Shown here: positions 27,127-36,280 of the stretch, in pieces | How positions within the stretch are numbered: position 1 is the first letter of the stretch | Layout of the letters: every line of letters begins with the position of its first letter | Origin: Hyphomonas pacifica | GTDB taxonomy: Bacteria; Pseudomonadota; Alphaproteobacteria; Caulobacterales; Hyphomonadaceae | NCBI RefSeq assembly: GCF_000682675.1 | Contig: NZ_AWFA01000008.1 | Location: 1 to 64,000 of the forward strand | Length of the DNA: 64,000 nucleotides | Direction of reading: 5' to 3' | Made by a program: the position numbers and the translations under genes | The notes under the pieces: generated by a model | Databases searched by the model: none | Told to the model about the DNA's origin: nothing | Seen by the model: the letters and a program-made list of their open reading frames with translations, nothing else

Positions 27127-28923
27127 ATGGGCATGTTCTGGGACATGGGCATAGATATTACTCCCCGTCTCCAGGCGATTTCCTTTCTGAAGGATGTGCC
27201 CGGCCGCGCGATGAAGGCGGCAGGCAAGGAAACCATCTGGTTTTCCATTCCGGCGGGCAAGCCGCTCTTCCTCGCCGGAGAACCTGCCGACACGCTGTAT
27301 TTCGTCATGTCCGGCACGCTGGGCATTTTCCGCCAAGGGCCCCACGGCAAGACCGAATTCATCGGCCATATCCGCTCCGGCGAGCCTGCGGGGGAAATGT
27401 CCCTCTTCCAGGGCGGCATTGACCTGACGGGCGACGGCCTGCCGAATGATGCCCCGCATAACAGTTCCGTCTATGCCATCCGCGATACCGAAGTGGTCGG
27501 CGTCTCCCGCAAGGGGTGGGACCGGATGGTCCGCGCCGAGCCGGAATTGCTGGAATCCATGATTCGCATCATCCTGACGCGTCTTGGCAAGCCGATGGAG
27601 CGGGTGGCGAGCGCCGCGCCGAAAGTCTTCGCGCTGGTGGCTACCTCCCCCACGATTGATCTGTCGCTGCGGGCGCGCGCCCTGAAACAAGCCTGTGACC
27701 GGCTGGGCAAGAAATGCATCATCGTGACCGAGCGCCAAGGCGATGAAAAACCGGCCGCCTATTTCGATGAGCTGGAACAAGCACATGATGTCGTGATCCT
27801 TGTCTCTTCCATTGGTGATAATGCCTGGTACCGCCTGTCGACGCGGCAGGCAGACCGCATCTGGGTTGTGGGCCGCGCCGATGCGCACCCGTCCAATCCG
27901 CTGATGCCGGATGATGAGTCCCCGGCCCGCACCCTGAAGCTGGTCGATGTTGTCTTACTGCACCACGCCGAGGACCGGCCGGGCGCGCCGCCCAGCCGCT
28001 GGCTGTCTGCTGCGGGGGGCAGCCGGATTTTTCACTGGGGCGGCATGGAAGGCAAAGACTGTAACCGTCTGGCACGCATCATGTGCGGTGTCTCGATTGG
28101 CCTGATCCTCTCCGGCGGTGGCGCGCGGGCCTATTCGCACATTGGCGTCGTAAAGGCGCTGCGGGAGTTGGGCATCCCGATCGACTTTGCCGGTGGGGCC
28201 TCCATGGGCTCGGTCGTCGCGGCGTGCGTGGCAATGGGATGGAGCAATGAGGAAATCGAGCGCCGCATCCGCAAGGCCTTTGTCGATTCCAATCCGCTCG
28301 GGGACTATCACCTGCCCGTTGTCGGCATGGTGAAGGGCGCGCGCGTCAACAATCGCCTCAAAGAGCATTTCGGCGATGTGGACATCTGCGACCTCAAAGT
28401 GCCTTTCTTCTGCACGTCGACCAATCTGACCTCTGGCAGTTCACGCATTCACCGCACAGGACTGCTGCGGGACGCGCTGCGAGCGACGATCTCCCTGCCT
28501 GGCATTCTGCCACCGGTCGTGGACGGCAAGGATGTGCTGGTGGATGGCGCAGTGCTGAATAATTTCCCGGCCGATGTGATGCGGGATTTGCATCGCGGCC
28601 TGGTCATCGGCTCTGACGTGACCCGCCAGCCGGACAATATGGATGTCGAAGAATTCGCCAACCCGCCGAGCTTTTTCCAATGGGTGTTCAAGAACGGATT
28701 TTCCAGCGCTCCGCCCATTGCCGGCCTGCTGATGCGCGCGGCAACCATCCGTGCAGATACACAATTCGGCCACGACATGACCGATGTGCTTATCCTGCCC
28801 GACATGGCAGACGTGCAGCTGCGCGATTGGAAGATCTATGATGACGCCGTTCAGGCGGGCTATGACGCCACGATCAACGCCATGAAAGACAAGAACATCA
28901 CAGCCATAAGCGGCGCAGCCTAG
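27127..28923 (+). CDS. cNMP-binding and patatin-like phospholipase (NTE type)
   Basis: The 598-residue protein combines an N-terminal cyclic-nucleotide-binding fold (about 20-150, with GEPADTLYFVMSGTLGIF and GEPAGEMSLFQGG), a middle region and a patatin lipase domain (about 320-590). Catalytic elements are intact: oxyanion loop GGGARAYSHIG (330-340), nucleophile Ser359 in GGASMGS, and Asp473 in VDGAVLNNFP. The order matches bacterial relatives of neuropathy target esterase (RssA/YlbK-like), which hydrolyse phospholipid or lysophospholipid acyl chains. No signal peptide or clear membrane helix is seen. It is divergent from liuB with 118 bp between starts, and convergent with liuA. Confidence 0.92.
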   Translation: MGMFWDMGIDITPRLQAISFLKDVPGRAMKAAGKETIWFSIPAGKPLFLAGEPADTLYFVMSGTLGIFRQGPHGKTEFIGHIRSGEPAGEMSLFQGGIDLTGDGLPNDAPHNSSVYAIRDTEVVGVSRKGWDRMVRAEPELLESMIRIILTRLGKPMERVASAAPKVFALVATSPTIDLSLRARALKQACDRLGKKCIIVTERQGDEKPAAYFDELEQAHDVVILVSSIGDNAWYRLSTRQADRIWVVGRADAHPSNPLMPDDESPARTLKLVDVVLLHHAEDRPGAPPSRWLSAAGGSRIFHWGGMEGKDCNRLARIMCGVSIGLILSGGGARAYSHIGVVKALRELGIPIDFAGGASMGSVVAACVAMGWSNEEIERRIRKAFVDSNPLGDYHLPVVGMVKGARVNNRLKEHFGDVDICDLKVPFFCTSTNLTSGSSRIHRTGLLRDALRATISLPGILPPVVDGKDVLVDGAVLNNFPADVMRDLHRGLVIGSDVTRQPDNMDVEEFANPPSFFQWVFKNGFSSAPPIAGLLMRAATIRADTQFGHDMTDVLILPDMADVQLRDWKIYDDAVQAGYDATINAMKDKNITAISGAA

Positions 28924-28926
28924 ACG

Positions 28927-30099
28927 CTAGGCCGTTTCGCCGAACAGTTCCCGGCCGATCAGCCAGCGGCGGATTTCGCTGGTCCCCGCCCCGATCTCAT
29001 ACAGTTTGGCATCACGCAGCAGGCGCCCGGTCGGGTATTCGTTGATATAGCCATTGCCGCCAAGAATCTGAATTGCATCGAGTGCCAGCTTCGTGGCGGT
29101 TTCTGCCGCATACAGAATGGCACCGGCGGCATCCTTGCGCGTTGTCTCGCCCCGGTCACAGGATTTAGCGACGGCATAGACATAGGCCTTGGCCGCGTTC
29201 ATCTGAACGTACATGTCTGCGACCTTGCCCTGAATCAGCTGGAACTCGCCGATCGACTGGCCGAATTGTTTACGGTCATGGATGTAGGGAATTACGACAT
29301 CCATGCAGGCCTGCATGATGCCGGTCGGCCCCGCCGACAAGACGGCGCGCTCATAATCGAGGCCGCTCATCAGCACGCGGGCTCCGCCATTCAGCGGCCC
29401 CATTATGTTTTCTTCGGGCACTTCGCAATCTTCGAACACAAGCTCACCGGTTTCAGAACCGCGCATGCCCAGCTTGTCGAGCTTCTGCGCAACGGAGAAG
29501 CCCTTCATATCCCGTTCGATCAGGAAAGCGGTGATGCCTTTTGATCCGGCGTCCGGCTCCGTCTTGGCGTAGACAACCAGCGTGTCGGCGTCCGGCGCAT
29601 TGGTGATCCACATCTTGGTGCCGTTCAGCACATAGCGGTCGCCTTTTTTCTCGGCGCGCAGCTTCATGGAAACGACGTCGGAGCCGGCCCCGCTCTCGCT
29701 CATGGCGAGCGAGCCGAGATGCTCTCCGCTCATCAGTTTTGGCAGGTAGCGGGCCTTCTGGTCATCACTGCCCCAGCGGCGGATCTGGTTCACGCAAAGG
29801 TTCGAATGCGCGCCATAGGACAAGCCGACAGACGCAGACGCGCGGGAGATTTCCTCCATCGCCACGACATGCTCAAGATAGCCGAGGCCCGTGCCGCCCC
29901 ATTCCTCTTCAACCGTAATACCCAGCAGGCCCAGCTCACCCATTTTGGGCAGCAGGTCACGCGGGAACGTATCTGTCCGGTCGATCTCAGCGGCGCGAGG
30001 CGCAATTTCATTCTGGGCAAAACTTGCCACAGTTTCGCGGATCATGTCCGCTGTTTCACCGAGATCGAAGTTCAAAGTGGGATATGTGTTCGGAATCAT
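28927..30099 (-). CDS. liuA: Isovaleryl-CoA dehydrogenase
   Basis: The 390-residue acyl-CoA dehydrogenase has the FAD/substrate motifs [16 protein letters not shown] (131-146) and [10 protein letters not shown] (164-173). The catalytic base Glu250 lies in [16 protein letters not shown], the position that marks isovaleryl-CoA dehydrogenases as opposed to straight-chain enzymes with a later Glu. C-terminal [16 protein letters not shown] and [11 protein letters not shown] are present. It oxidises isovaleryl-CoA to 3-methylcrotonyl-CoA and passes electrons to ETF. It is separated from the other liu genes by the oppositely oriented patatin gene, so it must be transcribed independently. Confidence 0.93.
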   Translation of the reverse strand: MIPNTYPTLNFDLGETADMIRETVASFAQNEIAPRAAEIDRTDTFPRDLLPKMGELGLLGITVEEEWGGTGLGYLEHVVAMEEISRASASVGLSYGAHSNLCVNQIRRWGSDDQKARYLPKLMSGEHLGSLAMSESGAGSDVVSMKLRAEKKGDRYVLNGTKMWITNAPDADTLVVYAKTEPDAGSKGITAFLIERDMKGFSVAQKLDKLGMRGSETGELVFEDCEVPEENIMGPLNGGARVLMSGLDYERAVLSAGPTGIMQACMDVVIPYIHDRKQFGQSIGEFQLIQGKVADMYVQMNAAKAYVYAVAKSCDRGETTRKDAAGAILYAAETATKLALDAIQILGGNGYINEYPTGRLLRDAKLYEIGAGTSEIRRWLIGRELFGETA

Positions 30100-30135
30100 G
30101 GCCCTGCCCTAGCAAGGCTTTTCCGCCCTGTCAGC

Positions 30136-31341
30136 CTATTCTTGATGTGCCAGCATACGATAGAGGTAGTAGACAGACACGAAAAGCAGAAAGCCGCTAC
30201 CCAGAGCGATCAATGGCCCTGCATAGGATTGGCTCGCAGCTTGGCCCATCTGGTTTGCAGCTGTGCCGACAAACCGGCGCATCCCGTCATACAGGCCAAT
30301 CATGCCGAGACCGGCCAGCAAGGCGAACGGCACCCAACGCAGATTGCCCTGTCCCTTGTCAAAGCCAAGCGGGCGATCATCCAGCGGTGGCTCGACCTTG
30401 GCCGGATCCACATAGATCGGGGCCAGATCATCAATCAGGCGTCGGTCTGTTTCCGGCAGGCGCAGAGGCTCCAGGCTGAGCGAGGCATCAAATTCAGGAG
30501 TTGACTGACGTCCGTGGCGACGACGCTCTGACATGGAGGCAGGTGGCGGTGCTTCATTCGTTCCTTCCGGATCAGCCAGTGCAGACACCGCGCGGGTAAT
30601 CTCGTCCACGGTCGGATCACCACTCTCCTGTGCCCCCTGCTCTCCTGAAGCACGCGAGGCATTCTCCCCAAGGATACGCGTCAGGCGCTCTGCAACGGCG
30701 CGGGCGGCGGCTTGCGGTGCTGTCTCCCGATTAACCGTTCGCGCAGCACGAAGGCGGTCTGCTTCCGTTCTTGCCTCGACAATGATGGGGGTTTCACGCG
30801 GAACTGCCGGGCCGGAATGCGGGTCACGCTCCGGCCGCACAAGCGCGCCGGGAATGGCTACGGGGCCATTAGGCTGCGACAGGAAGAGCGCAATTTCAGC
30901 GGCTCGGCGACGTGCCAGCGCATCAATGATGCGCGACTGGCCATCAACACGGCCGCGACGCCAGCTCATCATCGCTTCGCTTGCCAGAATGCGGTCGCCA
31001 GAGTTCAGATAGGCCAGCACATCGGACGACTCAAAGGCCTCTTGCCCGATATTGAAAACAAAGGAGGCCAGCGCGTCGAATTCATTCTGGCTGAGCGGCG
31101 TGAACACACAGGTGTAGAGAGCGTCTTCGATCTTTTTGAGATCGTGGAAGCGCAGAATCAGCTCGGCATCGAAGGCGCCTACGGTCAGGCCAGCCCGCGC
31201 CGTTTCGGTATGGCCATATCCAAGCAGCCACCGCCCATCCGGCAGGCGGCTGGCACGCGCACGGAAGCCCTCGAAGCTCTTGATGAGCTCGACCCCCTTA
31301 TCTGATGTGCGCATTTGCCGAGCCATGCAGCGGCATCCCAT
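30136..31341 (-). CDS. spmX: SpmX-type muramidase with two C-terminal membrane helices
   Basis: The 401-residue protein has an N-terminal GH24 lysozyme-like domain (about 10-160): LIKSFEGFRARASRLPDGRW and WLLGYGHTETARAG, with the Glu and Thr of the fold visible. A long acidic, Pro-rich and low-complexity linker follows (about 165-335), then two hydrophobic helices (about 340-356 and 372-397). This order is that of Caulobacter SpmX, which uses the muramidase domain to mark the stalked pole and recruit or stimulate the kinase DivJ. Phage lysozymes lack the linker and paired helices. ATG 31341 has no clear ribosome-binding site; ATG 31326 and 31314 are alternatives. A sigma-54-type element lies just upstream. 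Confidence 0.85.
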   Translation of the reverse strand: MGCRCMARQMRTSDKGVELIKSFEGFRARASRLPDGRWLLGYGHTETARAGLTVGAFDAELILRFHDLKKIEDALYTCVFTPLSQNEFDALASFVFNIGQEAFESSDVLAYLNSGDRILASEAMMSWRRGRVDGQSRIIDALARRRAAEIALFLSQPNGPVAIPGALVRPERDPHSGPAVPRETPIIVEARTEADRLRAARTVNRETAPQAAARAVAERLTRILGENASRASGEQGAQESGDPTVDEITRAVSALADPEGTNEAPPPASMSERRRHGRQSTPEFDASLSLEPLRLPETDRRLIDDLAPIYVDPAKVEPPLDDRPLGFDKGQGNLRWVPFALLAGLGMIGLYDGMRRFVGTAANQMGQAASQSYAGPLIALGSGFLLFVSVYYLYRMLAHQE

Positions 31342-31377
31342 TTTGAAACACTTGGACTTTTAACTACCCACCAGTGC

Positions 31378-31393
31378 TGCAAAACTCGCGCCC
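31378..31393 (-). promoter_or_regulatory. Sigma-54-type promoter of spmX
   Basis: On the minus strand gGGCgCG-N4-TTGCA (31393 to 31378) matches TGGCACG-N4-TTGCW at all but two defined positions, with the invariant GG and GC ten bases apart. Transcription would start about 25-30 bases before ATG 31341. A TGCGG-N6-CCGCA repeat at 31416-31431 lies further upstream and could bind an activator. In Caulobacter, spmX is driven by sigma-54 with TacA. Confidence 0.6.
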
Positions 31394-31434
31394 ATTCACC
31401 CAAGGGGCGAGAAACTGCGGAAAATCCCGCATGT

Positions 31435-32817
31435 TTACAGCAGAACGAGTGTGGCGAGGCCCAGAAAACTGAAGAAGGCCATCACATCTGTCAGCGTCAG
31501 CACAAAGACGGACGAGGCGACAGCCGGGTCCGCGCCGAGACGCTTGAGACCCAGGGGAACAAGAATGCCGGAAAAGCCTGCCCAGACGAAAGTCGCCATC
31601 ATGGCCACCCCCATGACGAGCGCCAGTTCAATGTCCCGGAACCAGACCAGGGAGATCAGACCGACCCCCACGGCGAAGATCAGACCATTGACCATACCGC
31701 TCATCACCTCGCGCCAGATCGCGCGGCGCGCCGCATCGCCATCCAGCTGGCGTTCTGCAATCGCACGCACGGCAACGGCCAGGCCCTGACTGCCGGCATT
31801 GCCCCCCAGCGCCGCCACAACGGGCATCAGAACCGCCAGCGCCACAATCTGAGCAATCGTCGCCTCGAACAGAGAAATGATTGCTGACGAAATGAACGCC
31901 GTAAACAGATTGACGCCCAGCCAAGGGGCACGGGCCTTCACTGTATCCCATACCGTGTCCGCACCATCGGCCGAATTCACGTTCAAAAGCGAGAGCAGGT
32001 CTTCCGCGTTTTCTTCCTGCATGACGTCGACCATGTCATCGACGGTGATCATACCGACAAGACGGCCGCCATCATCGGTCACCGGCGCGGAAGCCAGCGA
32101 GTATTTGCGGAACTGGAAGGCCACCTCTTCCTGGTCCATCTCCGGCTTCAGGGTGGAGAGCGGGTCTTCCATGATATCTGATAGCTGCACGTCACGCGGA
32201 GTGCGCAGCAACGTGGCCAGCGAGACCGTGCCCAGCAGACGGTGCCCCGGATCGGTCACATAGAGTTCGTAGAACACTTCCGGCAATTCTTCGCCCAACG
32301 CGCGGGCATGGTCGATGGCGTGACCAACGGTCCAGTATTCCGGCGCGGCAACGAATTCCGTCTGCATGAGACGGCCAGCCGTTTCCTCCTCATAGGACAG
32401 GCCGCGTTCCAGCTGGGCCCGTTCAATCGGTGCCAAATCTTCCAGAATGCGTTCGCGGCGTTCATCCTCAAGATCTTCAAGAATGGTCGTCGCGTCATCT
32501 GAATCGAGTTCATCGAGCGCGCTGGCGACGGCGGCGTCCGGCAGAACTTCAACCGCTTCTTCCCGATAGGAATCACGCAGCTCGATCAGAATGTCGGCAG
32601 GCAGTTCTCCGCCGAGCAGCTCCACGGCTTCGGAAAAGGTGTCAAAGGACAGCGCTTCCAGCAGGTCTGCTGCGTCCGCCGGGTGCATGCGCTGAAGTGT
32701 GCGCGCCAGCCAGCGCGTATCATGCTCATCGACCGCATCGATGAGATCATCCAGCAGTACCGGGTCGACATTCGGCATCTCGGCGGTCTGCGTCGGCTGG
32801 GCAGGCGTTTCACTCAT
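31435..32817 (-). CDS. mgtE: Magnesium transporter MgtE
   Basis: The 460-residue protein has the family layout: an N-terminal acidic superhelical MgtE_N domain (about 20-140, with HPADAADLLEAL and LDSDDATTILEDLEDE), a CBS pair (about 150-270) and five membrane helices (about 295-460). The pore region ALGGNAGSQGLAVAVRAIAE and the terminal ADPAVASSVFVLTLTDVMAFF are well preserved. It is a Mg2+-gated channel of the inner membrane in which the cytosolic domains sense Mg2+ and close the pore. It is upstream of spmX on the same strand, but spmX appears to have its own promoter. Confidence 0.95.
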   Translation of the reverse strand: MSETPAQPTQTAEMPNVDPVLLDDLIDAVDEHDTRWLARTLQRMHPADAADLLEALSFDTFSEAVELLGGELPADILIELRDSYREEAVEVLPDAAVASALDELDSDDATTILEDLEDERRERILEDLAPIERAQLERGLSYEEETAGRLMQTEFVAAPEYWTVGHAIDHARALGEELPEVFYELYVTDPGHRLLGTVSLATLLRTPRDVQLSDIMEDPLSTLKPEMDQEEVAFQFRKYSLASAPVTDDGGRLVGMITVDDMVDVMQEENAEDLLSLLNVNSADGADTVWDTVKARAPWLGVNLFTAFISSAIISLFEATIAQIVALAVLMPVVAALGGNAGSQGLAVAVRAIAERQLDGDAARRAIWREVMSGMVNGLIFAVGVGLISLVWFRDIELALVMGVAMMATFVWAGFSGILVPLGLKRLGADPAVASSVFVLTLTDVMAFFSFLGLATLVLL

Positions 32818-32960
32818 GGCATTCTCTTGCCGGGCCTAAGCCATGGCGGCAAGGCCCGATTATCCTGACCTAGCAGGGATTCGCGCGAAATTCACAGGCT
32901 GCCCACAAGGCAAAGAGCATGGCGTGGAAATTGGCCCCTCCCCCGCAGATAGAGACGGGT

Positions 32961-33412
32961 TCAAAGCAGGGTGCGCAAACCCGCCTTCAAACGCCCCAAA
33001 CCTTCTTCCCCCAGACGGGTCTCTGTACGGTTTTGCACTTCCTGCCAGAGCGGATAGACCTCTTCCAGTCGACCTACGCCCAGCGTGGTCAACAGCAGAC
33101 GGCGACGGCGGCCCTCGCTCTCCTCCCCGCGAAAATGAGGCCCGCCTTCTCGAGAGGCTTCAGGTTTCGCGAGAGGGTCGTGCGGTCCAGCGCTAGCAGA
33201 TCCGCCAGTTCCGAAATGGAGTCCGGCTCGTAACGGTCCACAGAATTGAGCAAACCAAACTGGGTGACTGTCAGGCCGACAGGGCGCAGCGCATCATCAT
33301 ATTCCCGGGTGATCCTGCGCGCGGCCCTCAGCAGTCGTCCGGCCATGCACCGCCCAGTTAATGCGCCGATCAGCTGGCACGCACTGATGGGGCTTCCCTG
33401 CGCTTGCTGCAC
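32961..33412 (-). pseudogene. MarR-family regulator with frameshift in the wing
   Basis: The N-terminal frame gives LLRAARRITREYDDALRPVG, TVTQFGLLNSVDRYEPDSIS and LADLLALDRTTLSRNLKPLE, a typical MarR dimerisation helix plus winged helix-turn-helix. It then derails at about 33128-33140 and stops at 33089. A shift of one base restores a convincing MarR end: EGRRRRLLLTTLGVGRLEEV, then YPLWQEVQNRTETRLGEEGL, ending at TGA 32961. The gene is therefore broken by a one-base loss (or two-base gain), or the read has an error there. A true start is not clear; GTG 33412 and an upstream TTG are candidates. Confidence 0.7.
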
Positions 33413-33853
33413 CTTTGCAATAAAGGGGTAGCCCAGCGGGATTTGACCGCGCAAGGCCGCGCCGCTGCCCTGGCCAATGCCGGGAAGGTGCGCCTGCGCC
33501 CCGGAAATCTGGAAGAGGCCGTCATCTACCCCTCCAAAGCGCAGAATCTTGGGGCACCAAAGGGCAGCGTCATCAGCTTGAGCGCCGCCCTGATCCGGAT
33601 GAATCGTCCGGAAGAAGCCATCGAGACCCTATCAGACCTGAATGGCGTATCTACACCGCTGAAGCCGATAGCGCTGCACAATCGCGCCATGGCACAACTG
33701 CAGCGCCACAATGCAAAAGCGGCCTATCTTGATTTGCTGGAAGCTAAGCGGCTCGCACCGGGCTATGCGCCCGCACAGGAATTGCTGACGCATTTCACGC
33801 TGACGCCTTATCCCGCAACGGCGGATACTGGAGAAAGCGCCTTAAAATCCTGA
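33404..33853 (+). CDS. TPR-like protein or remnant
   Basis: The 149-residue frame contains two or three degenerate TPR-like repeats (LSAALIRMNRPEEAIETLSD, and ALHNRAMAQLQRHNAKAAYL followed by DLLEAKRLAPGYAPA). It begins with TTG, has no ribosome-binding site, overlaps the broken marR gene, and starts in the middle of a repeat (GVAQRDL). It is more likely the tail of a larger TPR protein that has lost its front than a complete gene. Confidence 0.4.
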   Translation: MLHLCNKGVAQRDLTAQGRAAALANAGKVRLRPGNLEEAVIYPSKAQNLGAPKGSVISLSAALIRMNRPEEAIETLSDLNGVSTPLKPIALHNRAMAQLQRHNAKAAYLDLLEAKRLAPGYAPAQELLTHFTLTPYPATADTGESALKS

Positions 33854-33863
33854 AATGGGCTGA

Positions 33864-33883
33864 ATGCGCCCCGAATGGCGCAT
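33864..33883 (-). terminator. Possible terminator hairpin of tRNA-Leu(GAG)
   Basis: atgcgcc (33864-33870) and ggcgcat (33877-33883) form a 7-bp stem with a 6-nt loop, 23 bases beyond the tRNA 3' end. The T-tract on the minus strand is poor. Confidence 0.35.
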
Positions 33884-33906
33884 AGCTCTTCATGTCTGGA
33901 AATAAA

Positions 33907-33991
33907 TGGTGCGGTCGAGAGGACTCGAACCTCCACGGGTTGCCCCACAGCGACCTCAACGCTGCGCGTCTACCAATTCCGCCACGACCGC
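33907..33991 (-). tRNA. tRNA-Leu (anticodon GAG)
   Basis: The 85-nt class II tRNA on the minus strand has acceptor GCGGTCG/CGACCGC and D arm GGCGGAATTGGTAGACGC. The anticodon stem is CAGCG/CGCTG with loop TTGAGGT (GAG, leucine). A long variable arm, T arm GGTTCGAGTCC and encoded CCA follow. It is divergent from lipB. Confidence 0.95.
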
Positions 33992-34064
33992 ACATTTCTC
34001 ATTCGAGGCAGACGGGCCGTATAAGGCGACACTAGCCCTTTGTGAAGCCCCGAATGTCGCCTAT

Positions 34065-34787
34065 ATGCCTCCCGTAATGCAGAAATTTCCAGACACCGAA
34101 TGGGCCGTCTCTGACAGCCAAGTCCCTTACGAAGATGCCGTCCAGTTCATGGAGGCCCGCGCCCGCGCAATTCGTGAGGCCGATGCGCCGGATCTGGTGT
34201 GGTTCCTGGAGCATCCACCGCTCTACACGTCCGGCACATCCGCGAAGCCTGAAGACCTGCGCGATGCGACGCGGTTCCCGGTTTTTGATGCCGGGCGTGG
34301 CGGCCAGTACACCTATCACGGCCCCGGCCAGCGGGTGGCCTATGTGATGGTGGATGTCGCCCGGCGCGGGCGCGATGTGCGCGCTTTCGTGCAAAATCTA
34401 GAAGCCTGGATCATTGCTGCGCTCCACGCCTTCAATGTCGAATCAGGTCCCCGAGATGGCCGTGTGGGCGTCTGGGTAGACCGCACACAGGCTGGCGGCC
34501 CGCTGCGTGAAGACAAGATCGCCGCCATCGGCGTGCGCCTGAAGAAATGGGTCAGCTTCCACGGTATTTCGCTGAACGTGGAGCCGGAGCTGGAGCATTT
34601 TTCCGGCATTACCCCGTGCGGCATTGCAGACCCGCGCTATGGCGTGACCAGCCTTGTAGACCTTGGCATTCCCGCCACTCTGGCAGAGGTGGACATGGCC
34701 CTAAAAGCCGCGTTCGAGACGGTCTTCGAAAGCCGCCTCGTGCGGGTTCAGGCGCCGCTGGACGGCAAGGTTCAGGCCGTCGTCTGA
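34065..34787 (+). CDS. lipB: Octanoyl-[acyl-carrier-protein]-protein N-octanoyltransferase
   Basis: From ATG 34065 the protein has 240 residues; ATG 34077 is an alternative. The upstream part of the open frame lies inside tRNA-Leu and is excluded. LipB signatures are [39 protein letters not shown], the catalytic Lys in [14 protein letters not shown] and the catalytic Cys in [17 protein letters not shown]. It transfers octanoyl from ACP to lipoyl domains, the first step of lipoate synthesis. LipA is not in the window. Its 3' end overlaps the convergent membrane-protein gene by 16 bp. Confidence 0.95.
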   Translation: MPPVMQKFPDTEWAVSDSQVPYEDAVQFMEARARAIREADAPDLVWFLEHPPLYTSGTSAKPEDLRDATRFPVFDAGRGGQYTYHGPGQRVAYVMVDVARRGRDVRAFVQNLEAWIIAALHAFNVESGPRDGRVGVWVDRTQAGGPLREDKIAAIGVRLKKWVSFHGISLNVEPELEHFSGITPCGIADPRYGVTSLVDLGIPATLAEVDMALKAAFETVFESRLVRVQAPLDGKVQAVV

Positions 34788-35575
34788 TAGGCTGTCGGCG
34801 CGGTTGCCAGTTTGCGCTGTTCTTCCTGCGTCAAATCACTCCCGGTGCGGACCGGGCCGACGCCGCCATTGGGCAGACGTGCGACATGCAGCAGAGTCCA
34901 CAGCATGACCGGAAGTGCCGCCAAGACCCACAGCGCCGTGGCCATACCCATACCCCCGCCCAGCGCCATTTGCTTCATGGTTGGCGGAGGGCCGCGGCGG
35001 GGTTGTGTCTGCCCTGACTCAGGCTTGGCTTTAGCCTTGTCCGCTGCCGGAACAGCATCTGGGACGGAGCCCTCTTCACTTTCGACCGCCGCCTTGGCGG
35101 CTTGTGCCTTCTGCGCCTCGTAGCCGGCAACCCCCATCGTTACCCCGCCCGCAAAGCCGACCAGGCCAAGGATCAAGGGAATGAGTACGATCATCGCCTT
35201 CAGGGTCGAGCGGTTGGCATCCGCAAAGCGCCGGACATGCGCCACCCAGGAGGTAAAGGCTGTGACAATTGTGAAGATGAAAAACGGCACCAAGAGAGCC
35301 GGAATGGGCAGAGGGAAAAAGCTGAGCGGTTTCCAGGCTGCGGCGAGATTGGCCCCCGCCATGCTGGCGATGGAGGCGGAAAAGACCGGCACGACAAATA
35401 GCAGGACACGGCCCATGAACATGAAAGTCCAGGCCCGGCTGAAGTGCAGCTTCCCGGTCATGCCAAAGGGATTGAACAGGGTTTGCAGCCAGTCCATGCG
35501 CGCAGGATCATCCCGCTCATCCCGGATCCAGGGCCGGTGGTGGTCAATCGGTTCAGCCAGATGATGAGACGACAT
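34772..35575 (-). CDS. DUF805-like membrane protein (divergent member)
   Basis: The 267-residue protein has four or five membrane helices with a charged, Ala/Lys/Glu-rich insert (about 155-200). [20 protein letters not shown] replaces the DUF805 signature RRLHDxGxSGW, suggesting a diverged paralogue of the three genes upstream. It lies 23 bp downstream of the next DUF805 gene with no terminator between, so the two are probably co-transcribed. AAGGA lies ten bases before the ATG. Function is unknown. Confidence 0.7.
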   Translation of the reverse strand: MSSHHLAEPIDHHRPWIRDERDDPARMDWLQTLFNPFGMTGKLHFSRAWTFMFMGRVLLFVVPVFSASIASMAGANLAAAWKPLSFFPLPIPALLVPFFIFTIVTAFTSWVAHVRRFADANRSTLKAMIVLIPLILGLVGFAGGVTMGVAGYEAQKAQAAKAAVESEEGSVPDAVPAADKAKAKPESGQTQPRRGPPPTMKQMALGGGMGMATALWVLAALPVMLWTLLHVARLPNGGVGPVRTGSDLTQEEQRKLATAPTAYQTTA

Positions 35576-35598
35576 GGTCTTGCAGTCCTTTCAGGAAC

Positions 35599-36135
35599 TC
35601 AGGAAAATGTTTGGCTCGCCCCGCCCCTGCCGGGAGGCGGACCATAGCGATTGCTGTCAGGGTCAGAGGGCAGACGGCTGCCGACAAAGCCAAGTACGGC
35701 ACTGCTTAGCAGGAAGCTGGCGATCAGCGTGGGCGACAGCGCACGCGCCAGGACAAACTGGTTTTCCTGCATGAAATTTTCAGCGCTGACGGAGTCTCCG
35801 TTCATCACATAGCTGAAAAATTCCATATACATTTCATAAGCATGCGGCGTCAGCATGGGCAGTAGCACCATGGTGATGATGGTGTTTACGACAATATAGC
35901 CAACCAGGAACAACAGGTAGAGCCAGCCGGATTGCCCTGCATCATGCAGACGTTTGGAAAAGACACACACATACATGTAGATGAAGCCCAGAGAGAGCAG
36001 GCCGAAGACCGGCGCGATAAAGATCTCGCCCAGCTGCATCAGCATGTAACCGCCCGTCAGCAGGATGAAACCGCGCAGAAAGGTGCGCGGGCCAATACGG
36101 CCTTTCGGACTGAGCAGGACAGTTTGTACGTCCAT
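35599..36135 (-). CDS. DUF805 membrane protein
   Basis: The 178-residue protein starts MDVQTVLLSPKGRIGPRTFL, the usual DUF805 opening with its GRIxRxxFW-like segment. It then has four membrane helices, with the signature FSKRLHDAGQSGWLYLLFLV (about 60-79). The C-terminus ends in a flexible SDPDSNRYGPPP tail. DUF805 proteins have no established biochemical role. It is second in a row of four related genes. Confidence 0.85.
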   Translation of the reverse strand: MDVQTVLLSPKGRIGPRTFLRGFILLTGGYMLMQLGEIFIAPVFGLLSLGFIYMYVCVFSKRLHDAGQSGWLYLLFLVGYIVVNTIITMVLLPMLTPHAYEMYMEFFSYVMNGDSVSAENFMQENQFVLARALSPTLIASFLLSSAVLGFVGSRLPSDPDSNRYGPPPGRGGASQTFS

Positions 36136-36224
36136 AGGGTGCAGGTCTCCTGAGGTATGTGCCCGGACAGGGTCATCCCCTCTCTATGCATGCGTCTTAT
36201 CAATAAACGATAAATGCATGCAAC

Positions 36225-36254
36225 AAAAAAGAGCCGGGCACAGGGCCCGGCTCT
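36225..36254 (-). terminator. Rho-independent terminator in the DUF805 array
   Basis: agagccgggc (36230-36239) pairs with gcccggctct (36245-36254): 10 bp with a 5-nt loop. It is followed on the minus strand by six T residues. It closes the gene at 36281-36715, so the gene at 35599-36135 needs its own promoter. Confidence 0.92.
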
Positions 36255-36280
36255 GCAATCCTGTCGATTTGGGACAGCTA

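Noticed and set aside
33906-34064. Extension of the lipB frame through tRNA-Leu
   Set aside because: Overlaps a certain tRNA gene; the family N-terminus begins at 34065 or 34077.
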